Program-made: the position numbers and the translations under genes
Notes under the pieces: generated by a model
The model's database searches: none
Seen by the model: only the letters and a program-made list of their open reading frames with translations
Told to the model about the DNA's origin: nothing
Shown here: in pieces, positions 52,224-61,120 of the stretch
Position numbering within the stretch: position 1 is the stretch's first letter
Layout of the letters: the number at the start of each line of letters is the position of its first letter
Assembly: GCF_001951155.1 (NCBI RefSeq)
Contig: NZ_CP016359.1
Coordinates: forward strand, 3,620,001 to 3,684,000
DNA length: 64,000 bases
Direction of reading: 5' to 3'
Source: Christiangramia flava JLT2011
Lineage (GTDB): Bacteria > Bacteroidota > Bacteroidia > Flavobacteriales > Flavobacteriaceae

Positions 52224-53478
52224 TTGGCTTACGAGCATTCTTCGGAGATTTTAGTTTTTCCAGCTCCTTTCTTTCCACCGTCTGAATGTTTGGCGTTACA
52301 TATAAACTCGCCTGTAAAAGCTCTTTAAGATCATCCGCTTCATTTTTTTGATCTTCCGGTATCAGAATTGTTACAATGTCATTCCCAAATTCATCGCTGG
52401 TGGCTTCGATGAGATACAAATCCAGGTTTTCAATACTATTCAGACTTTCCTGGATATGCTGCGGGAAAAGACTGGTTCCTTTGAACTTCAGGCGCTGCTG
52501 CTTTCGCCCAACCACAGGCCCAAGGCGTTTCGTATTTCGTCCACAAGTACAAATGTCGTCATGCCACGTAAGCATATCTCCGGTGGCATAGCGAATAAGC
52601 GGCATGGTTCGGGTTCTTAAGGGCGTCACAACCAGTTCCCCAATTTGCCCTGCGGCAACCGGATTTCCATCATCATCCAGAATTTCGGTAAAAATAAGAT
52701 CACTTAATTCATGAACTCCTCGATGTTGCTGGCATTCAGTAAAAGCAGTAGACATCTCGGTCGAGGCATAAGTGCTGAAAAGTTCGATATTCCATGCTGA
52801 TGTAATCCGGGATCCCAGCGCATTCAGCTCCCCATTTTTATACCGAATCGGCTCCCCAATACAGATGACTGCTTTTATCGAAGTTTGATTGACAGCAATT
52901 CCGTTTTGTTCTGCAAATTCGATCATTTTCAACAAAAAGGAAGGTACCGCGATAAGATAGGTTGGCTGAAATCTTTCAATGGAATCCCATTGCAGCTGTG
53001 GTAATCCTGCACCGGTTCGAACAATACCGGCACCCAGCTGGCGCAAACCCAGGAAATAGGCCATTCCGGCCATAAATCGGCGATCCAGAGTAGTGGTGAT
53101 CTGCACCACATCGTCTGCCGTCATCCCCGTCATTAAAAAAGAATGGTATTCGTTCTGTGCCAGTCGCTGCAGATCAGCTTCATTCAGGAAAAAACTCACC
53201 GGTTTTCCAATAGTTCCGGAAGTCGTGACATGATCGATCACCTCTTTCGAAAGAACTGCCAGGAATTGACCATTATCGGTTTCCAGGTCTTTTTTGCCGG
53301 TTATCGGGATTTTCTGAAAATCAGAATAATCCTTGACTGCCTTCAGATCCAACTGATTCTTTTCGAAAAGATCTTTATAAAAAGGCGAGTAACTCGCGGC
53401 ATACTGCAATTGATCAAGTAGCAAATCCCACTGCTTAGCTTCTATCTCGTGTTTTTTCAGAAAATATTCAGAGTGCAT
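52183..53478 (-). CDS. Phenylacetate-CoA ligase-type adenylate-forming enzyme
   Basis: A 431-residue AMP-binding protein, short like phenylacetate-CoA ligases (PaaK) and the related enzymes of pigment clusters. The P-loop 'TTSGTIGKPVSFF' is at residues 85-97, the adenine/Glu motif 'STYASTEMSTAF' near 240, and 'LIRYATGDMLTWH' with 'CTCGRNTKRLGPVVGRKQQ' in the hinge region, then a small C-terminal domain. It would activate an aromatic or polyene carboxylic acid as adenylate or CoA ester. It is last in the pigment cluster; its start overlaps the C45 stop (ATGA). Confidence 0.85.
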   Translation of the reverse strand: MHSEYFLKKHEIEAKQWDLLLDQLQYAASYSPFYKDLFEKNQLDLKAVKDYSDFQKIPITGKKDLETDNGQFLAVLSKEVIDHVTTSGTIGKPVSFFLNEADLQRLAQNEYHSFLMTGMTADDVVQITTTLDRRFMAGMAYFLGLRQLGAGIVRTGAGLPQLQWDSIERFQPTYLIAVPSFLLKMIEFAEQNGIAVNQTSIKAVICIGEPIRYKNGELNALGSRITSAWNIELFSTYASTEMSTAFTECQQHRGVHELSDLIFTEILDDDGNPVAAGQIGELVVTPLRTRTMPLIRYATGDMLTWHDDICTCGRNTKRLGPVVGRKQQRLKFKGTSLFPQHIQESLNSIENLDLYLIEATSDEFGNDIVTILIPEDQKNEADDLKELLQASLYVTPNIQTVERKELEKLKSPKNARKPISFLDRRSAFHKR

Positions 53479-55142
53479 CAGAGTCGGCGTTTTGTTTTCC
53501 TGATCATTTTATCCAACTGTTCCAGGTCGGGTTTGGTCGTCACGACCTTTGTTCGGGCCTGCTCGAAATATTGCAGCGCCTGATTGAAATTTTTCTGTTC
53601 GTAAGCCATCTTGCCAGCCAGAAAATATGCTTCCCAAAATTCAGGATTTAGAGCAATTAGTTTTTCACCGGTTCCTTCAGAAATAGTTTCCTCATTTTCA
53701 AGCTGTATTTTCACCTGCTGCTCCAGTTTTCGATAATGTTCATAATCCTGAAATTCTTCGGTTTCCAAAAATGGGCTTTTAGGAAGGGTTTCCGCAGCAC
53801 TTACCAGGCTTTGAGAAACATTTCCATTTTCAAACTTTTTAAAAACCTCCTTCAGATCATAAGCCACAAAAGCCCCCATCTGGTATGGGTTGGCAGAAAC
53901 CCAGACTTTGCGATCTTTAGGCTGAAAAACAATCCCGTGATGGGCCAGCAACTGGTTCACGGCTTTTTCATTTCCATAACCAAGAGCTTCATCATCAACT
54001 CCTTTCATATCCCTGAGAATGGCAACAGCGCCCGGAACATCCAGTTTTTGATCCTGTTCCACCAGTTGTTTCATGCGATCATAACGATATTTGGAATGAC
54101 TTTCTTCTATGGTTTTCTGATTTCTTCTATCGTCCTGGTACGCATCGCTCTGAAAATGGTTGCTGCAAATAAGTTCATCGGAATTTGGCACTTCATACAC
54201 GCCAAAGTTCTTCGGAGAAACTTCGATCAAAACAGCCCTGTTTTCGTCACCGCTGCTCACCATGATCGATTCAGACACAAAAACTTCCCTTTTTTTAGCA
54301 ATCTCGATCGCCTCCCGGATAGTGGAAGCATATTGCAGGATCTCCCGGGAAACCAGCGTGATCGGGTCTTTCGCCTTAAATGGGATCTTTGATTTCCCGG
54401 CATTAATGGTTACGCTTAAGCCTTTTTCATTCATCCCGCTCACAGCACCAATCATACCGCCCCAGGTGTACATCATAAATTTGTGACCGGAATCGGGATT
54501 GATAAAAGCTACTATTTTCTGACTCCCAAACTCATCCCCGGCATAAAAGTCAAAATTTCTTCCCACCAGCAAATTCCCATCAGCCGTCTTATCACCCCAG
54601 GCCGCAAAAGAAGTGCAACCCACCAGCATGAGGTCGTGCAGTGCATGCCCAATATCGTGCGCGCCGTGAAAATATAGCATTCGTATATATCCCGGCGCAA
54701 AATCGTCATAACGTGCAAGGCCATATCTCGAAACACCATAAATCTCCTGTTGGTATTCTTCCGGAACATACAGGTACATTTTGCGGTTGAAATAGGAAAC
54801 GATCTTTTTCAGAAAACCGCGATAGGACTCAGATGGCACCATTTCCTCCAGCTTATCCATAAAGGCGATTTCCTGGTGGTGAATCAGTTCCCGCGTCAGG
54901 TTTCCATTCGCCACTCCTCTTTCCAAAGCATCGCCTTCCAGATACAACTCCCAGACACCATAGTCATTTTGAAAGAGGCTGTTTTTCCCCAGTGTATAAA
55001 AATGATCATTGTGTTTTACCCGGTTGGTATCGATCGCCTCGATCCCTGTAATATCAGGACGTTGCTGAAGGGATTTTTTAACGCCACAGCTTGAAAACTG
55101 GAACAACATCCCCAATAATACTATTTTCAGCAGCCTGCTCAT
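53478..55142 (-). CDS. C45-family Ntn hydrolase/acyltransferase lipoprotein with TPR-like tail
   Basis: A 554-residue lipoprotein (lipobox FSSC, Cys19). Residues 60-450 match the C45 acyl-CoA:6-aminopenicillanate acyltransferase-like family: 'DLMLVGCTSFAAWG', where Cys176 is the likely N-terminal nucleophile exposed by self-cleavage, followed by 'GNLLVGRNFDF' and 'MNEKGLSVTINAGKS'. The last 60 residues ('NPEFWEAYFLAGKMAYEQKNF') look like a TPR. The enzyme should hydrolyse or transfer acyl groups on the periplasmic face or outer membrane. It overlaps the MMPL exporter stop and the ligase start (ATGA at each end). A TTG just upstream of ATG 55142 is not needed. Confidence 0.85.
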   Translation of the reverse strand: MSRLLKIVLLGMLFQFSSCGVKKSLQQRPDITGIEAIDTNRVKHNDHFYTLGKNSLFQNDYGVWELYLEGDALERGVANGNLTRELIHHQEIAFMDKLEEMVPSESYRGFLKKIVSYFNRKMYLYVPEEYQQEIYGVSRYGLARYDDFAPGYIRMLYFHGAHDIGHALHDLMLVGCTSFAAWGDKTADGNLLVGRNFDFYAGDEFGSQKIVAFINPDSGHKFMMYTWGGMIGAVSGMNEKGLSVTINAGKSKIPFKAKDPITLVSREILQYASTIREAIEIAKKREVFVSESIMVSSGDENRAVLIEVSPKNFGVYEVPNSDELICSNHFQSDAYQDDRRNQKTIEESHSKYRYDRMKQLVEQDQKLDVPGAVAILRDMKGVDDEALGYGNEKAVNQLLAHHGIVFQPKDRKVWVSANPYQMGAFVAYDLKEVFKKFENGNVSQSLVSAAETLPKSPFLETEEFQDYEHYRKLEQQVKIQLENEETISEGTGEKLIALNPEFWEAYFLAGKMAYEQKNFNQALQYFEQARTKVVTTKPDLEQLDKMIRKTKRRL

Positions 55143-58111
55143 CAACTTATTTTTCGGAAGATTAATATCCCGTTCTGGCGGTAGGAAATCTCAAAATTCA
55201 GATCCAGCAACCACCTGTTGGGAAATTCAGAATCCAGGAAGATCACTTTGGAAGCATTTTTCCGAAGCAATAGTTTCAGGGATTCTTCGGGTTCAAAATC
55301 GCCTTGCAGAATATACGCCTGCTTTCCTGAAAGCTCCTCCAGGTCACTGGTGAACTGAATCGTACCTTTTGCAGGCAGTTCCCTGCATACCTGTAACTTA
55401 CCTGTATCCTGTTCCAAAGCAGTGATCTCGCGATCAGCCTGTTTCATTTTTAGGAATAAAGCCAACACGCCAATCCCGGCATTGATGATCGCCAGGGACC
55501 GCTCCCCTTCCAGATTCTGACTAATACGCAGATACTTTTCGCGGTCGTTACGGTATTCTTTTTTCGCTTCGGAATAAACCGTTTTGTACCGATAATTGTT
55601 CAAAACTGCATTTTTTCGATATAATTTTTCCGCTTTGGAATCGGTTTGATAAAAACGAAGAAATGCAAAGGCAGGTTTGCCCTTTTCCGAAGCATTTAGC
55701 AATAACTTCCTGAAAATGAAACGCTGCAACACAAAGGAGATCAGCATGGCCAGCAACACCCCGATAATCGAAATACTGGCCACTGAACGCAAAGCCGGAT
55801 GACGAGCAAAGATGAGCGCGCCCATTCCCAATAAGGTGGTGATGACCGATAGTAAAATGGAAGTTTGATAGGTTGGCAGCGCAAATTTGCCGGTTTCATA
55901 TTCTTTCAGGCAGGCGTTGGTCATAAAAATGCTGTAATCGAGGCCCAAACCAAAAATAAACGTGGAAATGATGATATTTAAAATATTGAAGTGCAGGCCC
56001 AATATACCCATTATTCCCAGCGCACAAACCCAGGTTATGGCAATAGGCAGTAAGGTGAGGATACTGATCTCGATATTGCGGTAAAAAGCCAGTAAGATCA
56101 GGAACACCGCCAGTACGGAAAAACCGATCAGTAAATTGAAATTATCCTTAAGGCTACCCAGGAAATTCTGGTTGATCGCCTTCCGGTCTATCGGGTAAAT
56201 ATTGGGGTCATCCTGGAATAATTGTATGAAATCTTCGGAATTTTCTTCCGGAAGGTTTACGGTGCTGGTCACGGTCGCAAAATTGTTTCCTTCGGAAATA
56301 AAATCGCTGAGATATAAGGTTCCTGCCTGTTTGTATTCCTGCAGCCCGATAGGCTCAAAATCAGAAGCTAACTCGGCATAAAACCGGTCAAAACTCTGGG
56401 CTTTGAAACCATATTTAGCCGATTCGCTGAGTAAAAGCGACTGTAGCGTATCTTTTTTAGGATCGGTCCAGAAATCAGACCAGTGCTTAATTCGCTCGTT
56501 TTGAACGGATGTAGAAAGTACCACACCGCCAATACTGCTGAAATTGGTGATTTTCTGCTCCTGTTTCAGCGATTGCAACTGGTGGTATAATTGGTTATTA
56601 TAGGTCAGCGCTTCATCTACCGAGCCGGCATAACTTACCAGGTAAATGGTTTTTCCATCCCTTTCGGCCAGTTGTTGTACCTGTTTTTCCCGATTCCGAA
56701 TCTCTTCCGTAGAATAATTCAATTCGGCCAGGTCCTCATTGAATTCTACTTTCTGAAAAAAGAACAGGCTTACCAGGAATAACAGCATCAGCATTCCCAA
56801 TGCCGCCCGAAATCTGGAATAATCGATAGCCGAAAGTCGATCAATGACGGTTGGTTTTTCGAGTATTTTTTCAGAAGGCCTATACAATAAGGGAATGAGG
56901 ACCAGTGAAAAAACGGATGATAACAATACGCTTACGGAAGCGAAGATCCCCAGATCGGTAAGCGCGTCACTATTCACAAAAAGCAGGCACAAGAATGCGA
57001 TCGCCGTGGTAAAACTGCTCATTATTATAGGCCGGGTAATATCTCGAAACAGGTCTTTCACATCGTTATTATTCCTGAAATGCGTCAAAATATGCAACGC
57101 ATAATCCAGGCTGATACCGAGCAAAATGGCGCCAATCCCCAAAGAAATGGCAGAGACGCTACCGCGAAAAAAACTCAATACGGCAATCGCTGAAATACCT
57201 GCCAGCAAACTCGGAAGAAACAAGATCAGCGGAATATAGAATTTCCGGTAGAACAATATCAATAATACAAATAACACCGAAAGCGCAATCCCAAGCGTCA
57301 AACCTATGTCTTTTTTGATCTGATTGGCATTGGCAATGGAATACAGCACTCCCCCAAAATAGTCGGCTCTGACCCCCGGAAAATTAGCTTGAATTTTTTC
57401 CAGAGTATGATCCAGTTTCTCGATAAAAACCTGGTTGTTTGCAGTCTCAGAAGAAGGAAAAACCGGGTCGAGGAAAAGAATGATATGTTTCCGGTCGCTG
57501 GTGATCAGGTAATTATTATAGAGACCGAAATTGTCGCCCACCTGCAATTCCCGCAATTTCCGAAGACCCAGATTGGTATAATTCAACGGATCTTTAAAAA
57601 AGTAATTCTTGGTTACAAATCCGGTTGGGGAGAGCAGCGAACGGTAACCGGAGCCAATTGCCTTTGCAATGCTGTCTTTATCCAGATTGGTTTCCATTTT
57701 CACATAATCTGAATCGTTCAGGAAAATGGGTAAATTCTCATAAATGAAATCGTAGATCCCGGTAATATCCTCGTCTGGGATCTTACCTTTAATAGTTTTT
57801 ATGTACGGCTGAAAATCGGTTTCCAGGCGACTGGTCAAACTATCGGCGAAAGCGGCGAGAGAATCAGGTGAGACACTGTTGTTTTGCGCAGAAACGCTCA
57901 GGATCATTTTATCCGAAAAATCGGTTTCCTGCAGGATCTTCTTCAGCCTGATCTGTTCTTCCCCTTTCGGAACCAGGGCTGTGACGTCTTCCTCAAATCG
58001 AATATTCCAGGCCGCCAGCGCGATCAACACCAAGTATACAAGCAGAATACCAATTCCCAGTAAAGGTCGGCTTCTGAAGAAGCGATAAATATTATAAAAA
58101 GCGTTGTGCAT
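55142..58111 (-). CDS. MMPL/RND-type exporter with degenerate methyltransferase-like C-terminal domain
   Basis: A 989-residue membrane protein with two six-helix MMPL/SSD bundles (helices near 12-35, 255-430 and 620-790) and two periplasmic loop domains, as in lipid exporters of aryl polyene clusters. Family role: moving the lipid-linked polyene or its precursor out of the inner membrane. From about residue 800 there is an extra soluble tail of 190 residues. It begins 'RKNAVLNNYRYKTVYSEAK', then 'AIINAGIGVLALFLKMK' and 'REITALEQDTGKL', closely resembling a class I methyltransferase motif I and II ('LDIGCGYGVLALFL'), but with the Asp and the first Gly lost. It is likely a degenerate methyltransferase domain. 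TAATG and ATGA overlaps join it to both neighbours. Confidence 0.85.
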   Translation of the reverse strand: MHNAFYNIYRFFRSRPLLGIGILLVYLVLIALAAWNIRFEEDVTALVPKGEEQIRLKKILQETDFSDKMILSVSAQNNSVSPDSLAAFADSLTSRLETDFQPYIKTIKGKIPDEDITGIYDFIYENLPIFLNDSDYVKMETNLDKDSIAKAIGSGYRSLLSPTGFVTKNYFFKDPLNYTNLGLRKLRELQVGDNFGLYNNYLITSDRKHIILFLDPVFPSSETANNQVFIEKLDHTLEKIQANFPGVRADYFGGVLYSIANANQIKKDIGLTLGIALSVLFVLLILFYRKFYIPLILFLPSLLAGISAIAVLSFFRGSVSAISLGIGAILLGISLDYALHILTHFRNNNDVKDLFRDITRPIIMSSFTTAIAFLCLLFVNSDALTDLGIFASVSVLLSSVFSLVLIPLLYRPSEKILEKPTVIDRLSAIDYSRFRAALGMLMLLFLVSLFFFQKVEFNEDLAELNYSTEEIRNREKQVQQLAERDGKTIYLVSYAGSVDEALTYNNQLYHQLQSLKQEQKITNFSSIGGVVLSTSVQNERIKHWSDFWTDPKKDTLQSLLLSESAKYGFKAQSFDRFYAELASDFEPIGLQEYKQAGTLYLSDFISEGNNFATVTSTVNLPEENSEDFIQLFQDDPNIYPIDRKAINQNFLGSLKDNFNLLIGFSVLAVFLILLAFYRNIEISILTLLPIAITWVCALGIMGILGLHFNILNIIISTFIFGLGLDYSIFMTNACLKEYETGKFALPTYQTSILLSVITTLLGMGALIFARHPALRSVASISIIGVLLAMLISFVLQRFIFRKLLLNASEKGKPAFAFLRFYQTDSKAEKLYRKNAVLNNYRYKTVYSEAKKEYRNDREKYLRISQNLEGERSLAIINAGIGVLALFLKMKQADREITALEQDTGKLQVCRELPAKGTIQFTSDLEELSGKQAYILQGDFEPEESLKLLLRKNASKVIFLDSEFPNRWLLDLNFEISYRQNGILIFRKIS

Positions 58112-59307
58112 TAAGGTTTCACGACCTGCTTTTGGTTAGAAACCGAAAATAAAAAATAAAATACAATCCAAAGGCTTAAAGCAACAACAATTGCAAGAGC
58201 CAGACTCCCAATAATATATTGCCAGAGACCTAAGAAAATATCGTGGCCTGTATCGAAACGCTGCAACTGTAGATCCCAGTCAAATCCTTTACCACTCACC
58301 AGGCTACCTGCCTGATAACTGGCATAAATGATAAAAGGAATTAAAGGCGGTATACTTATATTGCTAAATAAGAAGGCTGTAACCTTATTAAGCCGAAACA
58401 ATGCCGCCAGGATAAAAACCAGAAACGTATGAATTCCCCAGAAAGGAGAGATCCCTACAAATACCCCTAACGCGATAGCAGCCGCCTTTTTATGCGCAGG
58501 TTCCTGACTTTTCAGGATATCTTCTTTCCAAAATTTACGGAAACCTTTATTCTTAAAATCCTGGTATTTATTTCGCGGATGAATATAGAAAAAGCTAACC
58601 AGCACGAACCACATGTATAGCAGGGTGATCCTTACAATATCCCAAAAAGGCCTGAAATGGCTTACTCTTCCCTCCTTTTGATACATCACCTTGATAGGAA
58701 TATTCCGCACATCAACCTTACGCCAGTAAGATTTCACCAGGACCTCAATTTCCAGTTCAAATTTGCGGGTATACAAGGTCATGGTTTCCAACACTTTCAA
58801 CGGATACAATCGGTAACCGCTTTGTGTATCATGTAGTTCTGAACCGGTTACCACAAGGTACCAGAAACTGGAAAACCTGTTGCCTTTACTGCTTTTACCG
58901 GGAATACCGTCACTTCCCATATTTCGATCACCAACCAGCAACATTTCGGGACTACCTGGTTTACGATTTTCCAGTTCCCGAAGAAATACGTCCAGATCAT
59001 CGGGATAATGCTGCCCGTCAGAATCTATCGTGATTGCATATTTATAACCCATTTCACGGGCAAACTGAAAACCGGTTTTTAAAGCCATGCCTTTTCCCTT
59101 ATTTCGGGAATGTGTACGGAAATCAACATTTTTATTGTCGGAAAGAATCTTGGCAGTGCCATCGGTAGAACCGTCATTTACGACGAGGATATTGGTCGTA
59201 TAGTTTTCCAGATCAGTTAAGAATTGTTGCAAAGTCCCGGCATTATTATAAGTGGGCACGAGCACGCAGCAATTGAATTTATCAAATCTTTCCTGGAAAA
59301 TGGGCAT
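58111..59307 (-). CDS. Family 2 glycosyltransferase fused to DUF2062
   Basis: A 398-residue protein. Residues 10-230 form a GT2 domain: 'VLVPTYNNAGTLQQFL', 'ILVVNDGSTDGTAKIL', and the metal site 'ITIDSDGQHYPDD'. Membrane helices then lead to a DUF2062 domain (270-390, 'AAAIALGVFVGISPFWGIHTFL'), a family with three to four helices. Such fusions occur in polyene/flexirubin clusters and probably transfer a sugar to a lipid carrier or the pigment head group at the cytosolic face. A -7 promoter element precedes it, so it may start a sub-operon of four genes. One base overlaps the MMPL gene (TAATG). Confidence 0.87.
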   Translation of the reverse strand: MPIFQERFDKFNCCVLVPTYNNAGTLQQFLTDLENYTTNILVVNDGSTDGTAKILSDNKNVDFRTHSRNKGKGMALKTGFQFAREMGYKYAITIDSDGQHYPDDLDVFLRELENRKPGSPEMLLVGDRNMGSDGIPGKSSKGNRFSSFWYLVVTGSELHDTQSGYRLYPLKVLETMTLYTRKFELEIEVLVKSYWRKVDVRNIPIKVMYQKEGRVSHFRPFWDIVRITLLYMWFVLVSFFYIHPRNKYQDFKNKGFRKFWKEDILKSQEPAHKKAAAIALGVFVGISPFWGIHTFLVFILAALFRLNKVTAFLFSNISIPPLIPFIIYASYQAGSLVSGKGFDWDLQLQRFDTGHDIFLGLWQYIIGSLALAIVVALSLWIVFYFLFSVSNQKQVVKP

Positions 59308-59325
59308 ACAACTTTTGGTTTACCG

Positions 59326-59333
59326 CAAAAATA
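59326..59333 (-). promoter_or_regulatory. Putative internal -7 promoter element (TATTTTTG)
   Basis: Exact TAnnTTTG match 19 bases before the GT2-DUF2062 start, in the only intergenic gap (63 bases) of the pigment cluster. Confidence 0.45.
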
Positions 59334-59370
59334 AAATTAATTAAGGAAGACTGTAATCTGAATAGAAGAA

Positions 59371-59739
59371 TTAAGAAAGGATTCTGTATAAAGAACTAAT
59401 TTTAAGCACGTTACCCTTTCCGTTTTTAGCAAGACCTTTAAGCTTAATAAATTCCCCGGTCTCTTCGATCTCGCTTTCCAAAATGACCTTTGCATCTTCA
59501 GAAGGATTGCAAACCGCCATAAATTTCACGTTTTCGGCACGAACCAATTGCAATTGCTTCTGAAAATGTCTTTCCACCTCTTCTTTAAAAAGCTGCATCA
59601 AAACAACCCCCGGAGTGACCGGGCGGCCGGGAAAATGCCCGTTATAGATCTCGTGATCTTTATTGATCTCAATTTCAGTGGTACGTTGTTGTGCGGTGAC
59701 GCTTTTCTGAGTGATCCGGTAGAAATTGTGTAAGATCAT
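59371..59739 (-). CDS. 3-hydroxyacyl-ACP dehydratase-like hotdog protein
   Basis: A 122-residue single-hotdog protein. 'NGHFPGRPVTPGVVLMQ' (residues 33-49) matches the FabZ/FabA active-site loop with catalytic His35. Where FabZ has a catalytic Glu after PGV...E, this protein has Gln49, so activity or mechanism may differ. The expected task is dehydration of 3-hydroxyacyl-ACP during growth of the polyene chain. It lies three bases after the LolA-like gene and before the gap with the internal promoter. Length is shorter than FabZ by about 20 residues. Confidence 0.82.
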   Translation of the reverse strand: MILHNFYRITQKSVTAQQRTTEIEINKDHEIYNGHFPGRPVTPGVVLMQLFKEEVERHFQKQLQLVRAENVKFMAVCNPSEDAKVILESEIEETGEFIKLKGLAKNGKGNVLKISSLYRILS

Positions 59740-59742
59740 AGA

Positions 59743-60366
59743 TTAGTTTTTAAATACTTTTTTGGGAATATCCTGGTTGATCACAATGTTCTGGAGCTTA
59801 ATTTCGGTATAATCGCCGGAAGGATCAATAAGCCGAACAGATTCGATCAGATTTTCCTTATTAAAGTTCATCCAGATCTCGGAAAACATTCCTGCAATAC
59901 GCTGGTCTTTCGGAATGACCCGGGCTTTCATAGAGTTCTTTTCTTTGAAATAACTGATGTCAAAATCTTTATTGGCCTTCAGTATTTTCCCGTTCACACT
60001 GCCAGCAATCATTTCCCCTACTTTCTCGAACATACGATTGGAAGCAAGATCTACTTCACGGGTGTCCCCATTTTCAGAAACATATAATTTGGAATCGCGG
60101 TACAGTACCTGGTAATCCTCCGGGCTGGAATATTCCCATTTCAGCAAATTTGGTGACTGGTAGTACACCATCCCTTTGCTTTCCGGAACATCTTCCATCA
60201 TTTCTATGTGTTTGAACAGCGTAAAATTCGCCTTGAAACTATTGATGCCTTCCGCTTTTTTAATGACCCTGGACTGGAATGCCTGCCCCTGCAGGGAAGT
60301 TAAATTGGTTTGCTGGCAAAAGGCCTGCAAGCCTATAAAAAGAAATAATATTTTAACGATACGCAT
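59743..60366 (-). CDS. LolA-like outer-membrane lipoprotein carrier
   Basis: A 207-residue periplasmic protein with signal peptide 'MRIVKILFLFIGLQAFCQ'. The mature sequence follows the LolA beta-fold: 'INSFKANFTLFKHIEMMED', 'GMVYYQSPNLLKWEYSSPEDY', 'VLYRDSKLYVSENGDTREVD', 'SEIWMNFNKENLIESVRL'. Within aryl polyene/flexirubin clusters a dedicated LolA-like protein is standard and probably ferries the lipid-like product across the periplasm. It overlaps the end of the deacetylase gene by 14 bases. Confidence 0.87.
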   Translation of the reverse strand: MRIVKILFLFIGLQAFCQQTNLTSLQGQAFQSRVIKKAEGINSFKANFTLFKHIEMMEDVPESKGMVYYQSPNLLKWEYSSPEDYQVLYRDSKLYVSENGDTREVDLASNRMFEKVGEMIAGSVNGKILKANKDFDISYFKEKNSMKARVIPKDQRIAGMFSEIWMNFNKENLIESVRLIDPSGDYTEIKLQNIVINQDIPKKVFKN

Positions 60367-61120
60367 GGATTCCGAATAATTTGTCAGGACGCAGGGTCCC
60401 CAGATTTTTCTTTTCTAGAATTACCAATAATTGTTCCAAGATCGATGCTGTTTGTTGCTGATTATCATGCAGCAGTATCACGTCTCCGGGCTTCAATTTA
60501 CGAGTAATTCTTTTAATAATCACTTCCGGTGATTTAGTGATCGCGTCGTAAGGCCTCACATTCCAGCCCATCACGAGATGGCCACTGCGCTGGATCGCCC
60601 TTTTCGTTTTGGGGTTAATAATTCCGAAAGGTGGCCTGAAAAGCTTCAGTTTTAGACCAGATTTATTTTCTACGATTTCATCGCAGGCTAAAATTTCCCG
60701 GAAAATTTGTTCACTACTCAGGAAACCGATCTTCCGTGTATGGTGAAAAGTGTGGTTCCCAATTATGTGCCCGTCTTCCAGTATCTGCTGAAAAATTTCA
60801 GGATATTTCTCAATTTGTTTTCCGATGCAGAAAAAAGCTGCCTGTACCTGGTGTTTCTTCAGAAGCTCGAGTATTTCAGGGGTGTATTCTGAAGGGCCGT
60901 CATCAAAGGTAAGCGCAATACAGGATTTTTCAGAAGGCTGGGAATGGTAACCTTTCAGAAAAAAATTGAAGCGAATGGTCGTGGAAACCACCAAAATGAA
61001 GAGGAAGTACAACAGCAAAAAAATGAAGACCAGCCAAACCGGCCAACCATATTCAAGTGCCAGGTAGCAATAGCACACACAGAAAATGCTAAAAATGATA
61101 TTGTAGATGCCAAGTTTCAA
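60353..61120 (-). CDS. Polysaccharide deacetylase (NodB) family membrane protein
   Basis: A 255-residue protein with two N-terminal transmembrane segments (residues 5-60) and a NodB domain: 'ALTFDDGPSEYTPEI' (catalytic Asp pair), 'IGNHTFHHTRKIG' (metal His residues, HxxxH), 'RPPFGIINPKTKRAI' and 'GDVILLHDNQQ'. It would remove an acetyl group from a glycan or amine, likely at the periplasmic side. The start is a TTG in a TTGA overlap with the upstream ketosynthase-like stop; no ATG lies closer. Its place among pigment genes suggests it acts on the sugar or head group. Confidence 0.87.
   Translation of the reverse strand: MKLGIYNIIFSIFCVCYCYLALEYGWPVWLVFIFLLLYFLFILVVSTTIRFNFFLKGYHSQPSEKSCIALTFDDGPSEYTPEILELLKKHQVQAAFFCIGKQIEKYPEIFQQILEDGHIIGNHTFHHTRKIGFLSSEQIFREILACDEIVENKSGLKLKLFRPPFGIINPKTKRAIQRSGHLVMGWNVRPYDAITKSPEVIIKRITRKLKPGDVILLHDNQQQTASILEQLLVILEKKNLGTLRPDKLFGIHAYR

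Noticed and set aside
53736..54392. Open frame of 218 codons on the plus strand
   Set aside because: Antisense to the C45 lipoprotein gene, which has clear motifs in the other direction.
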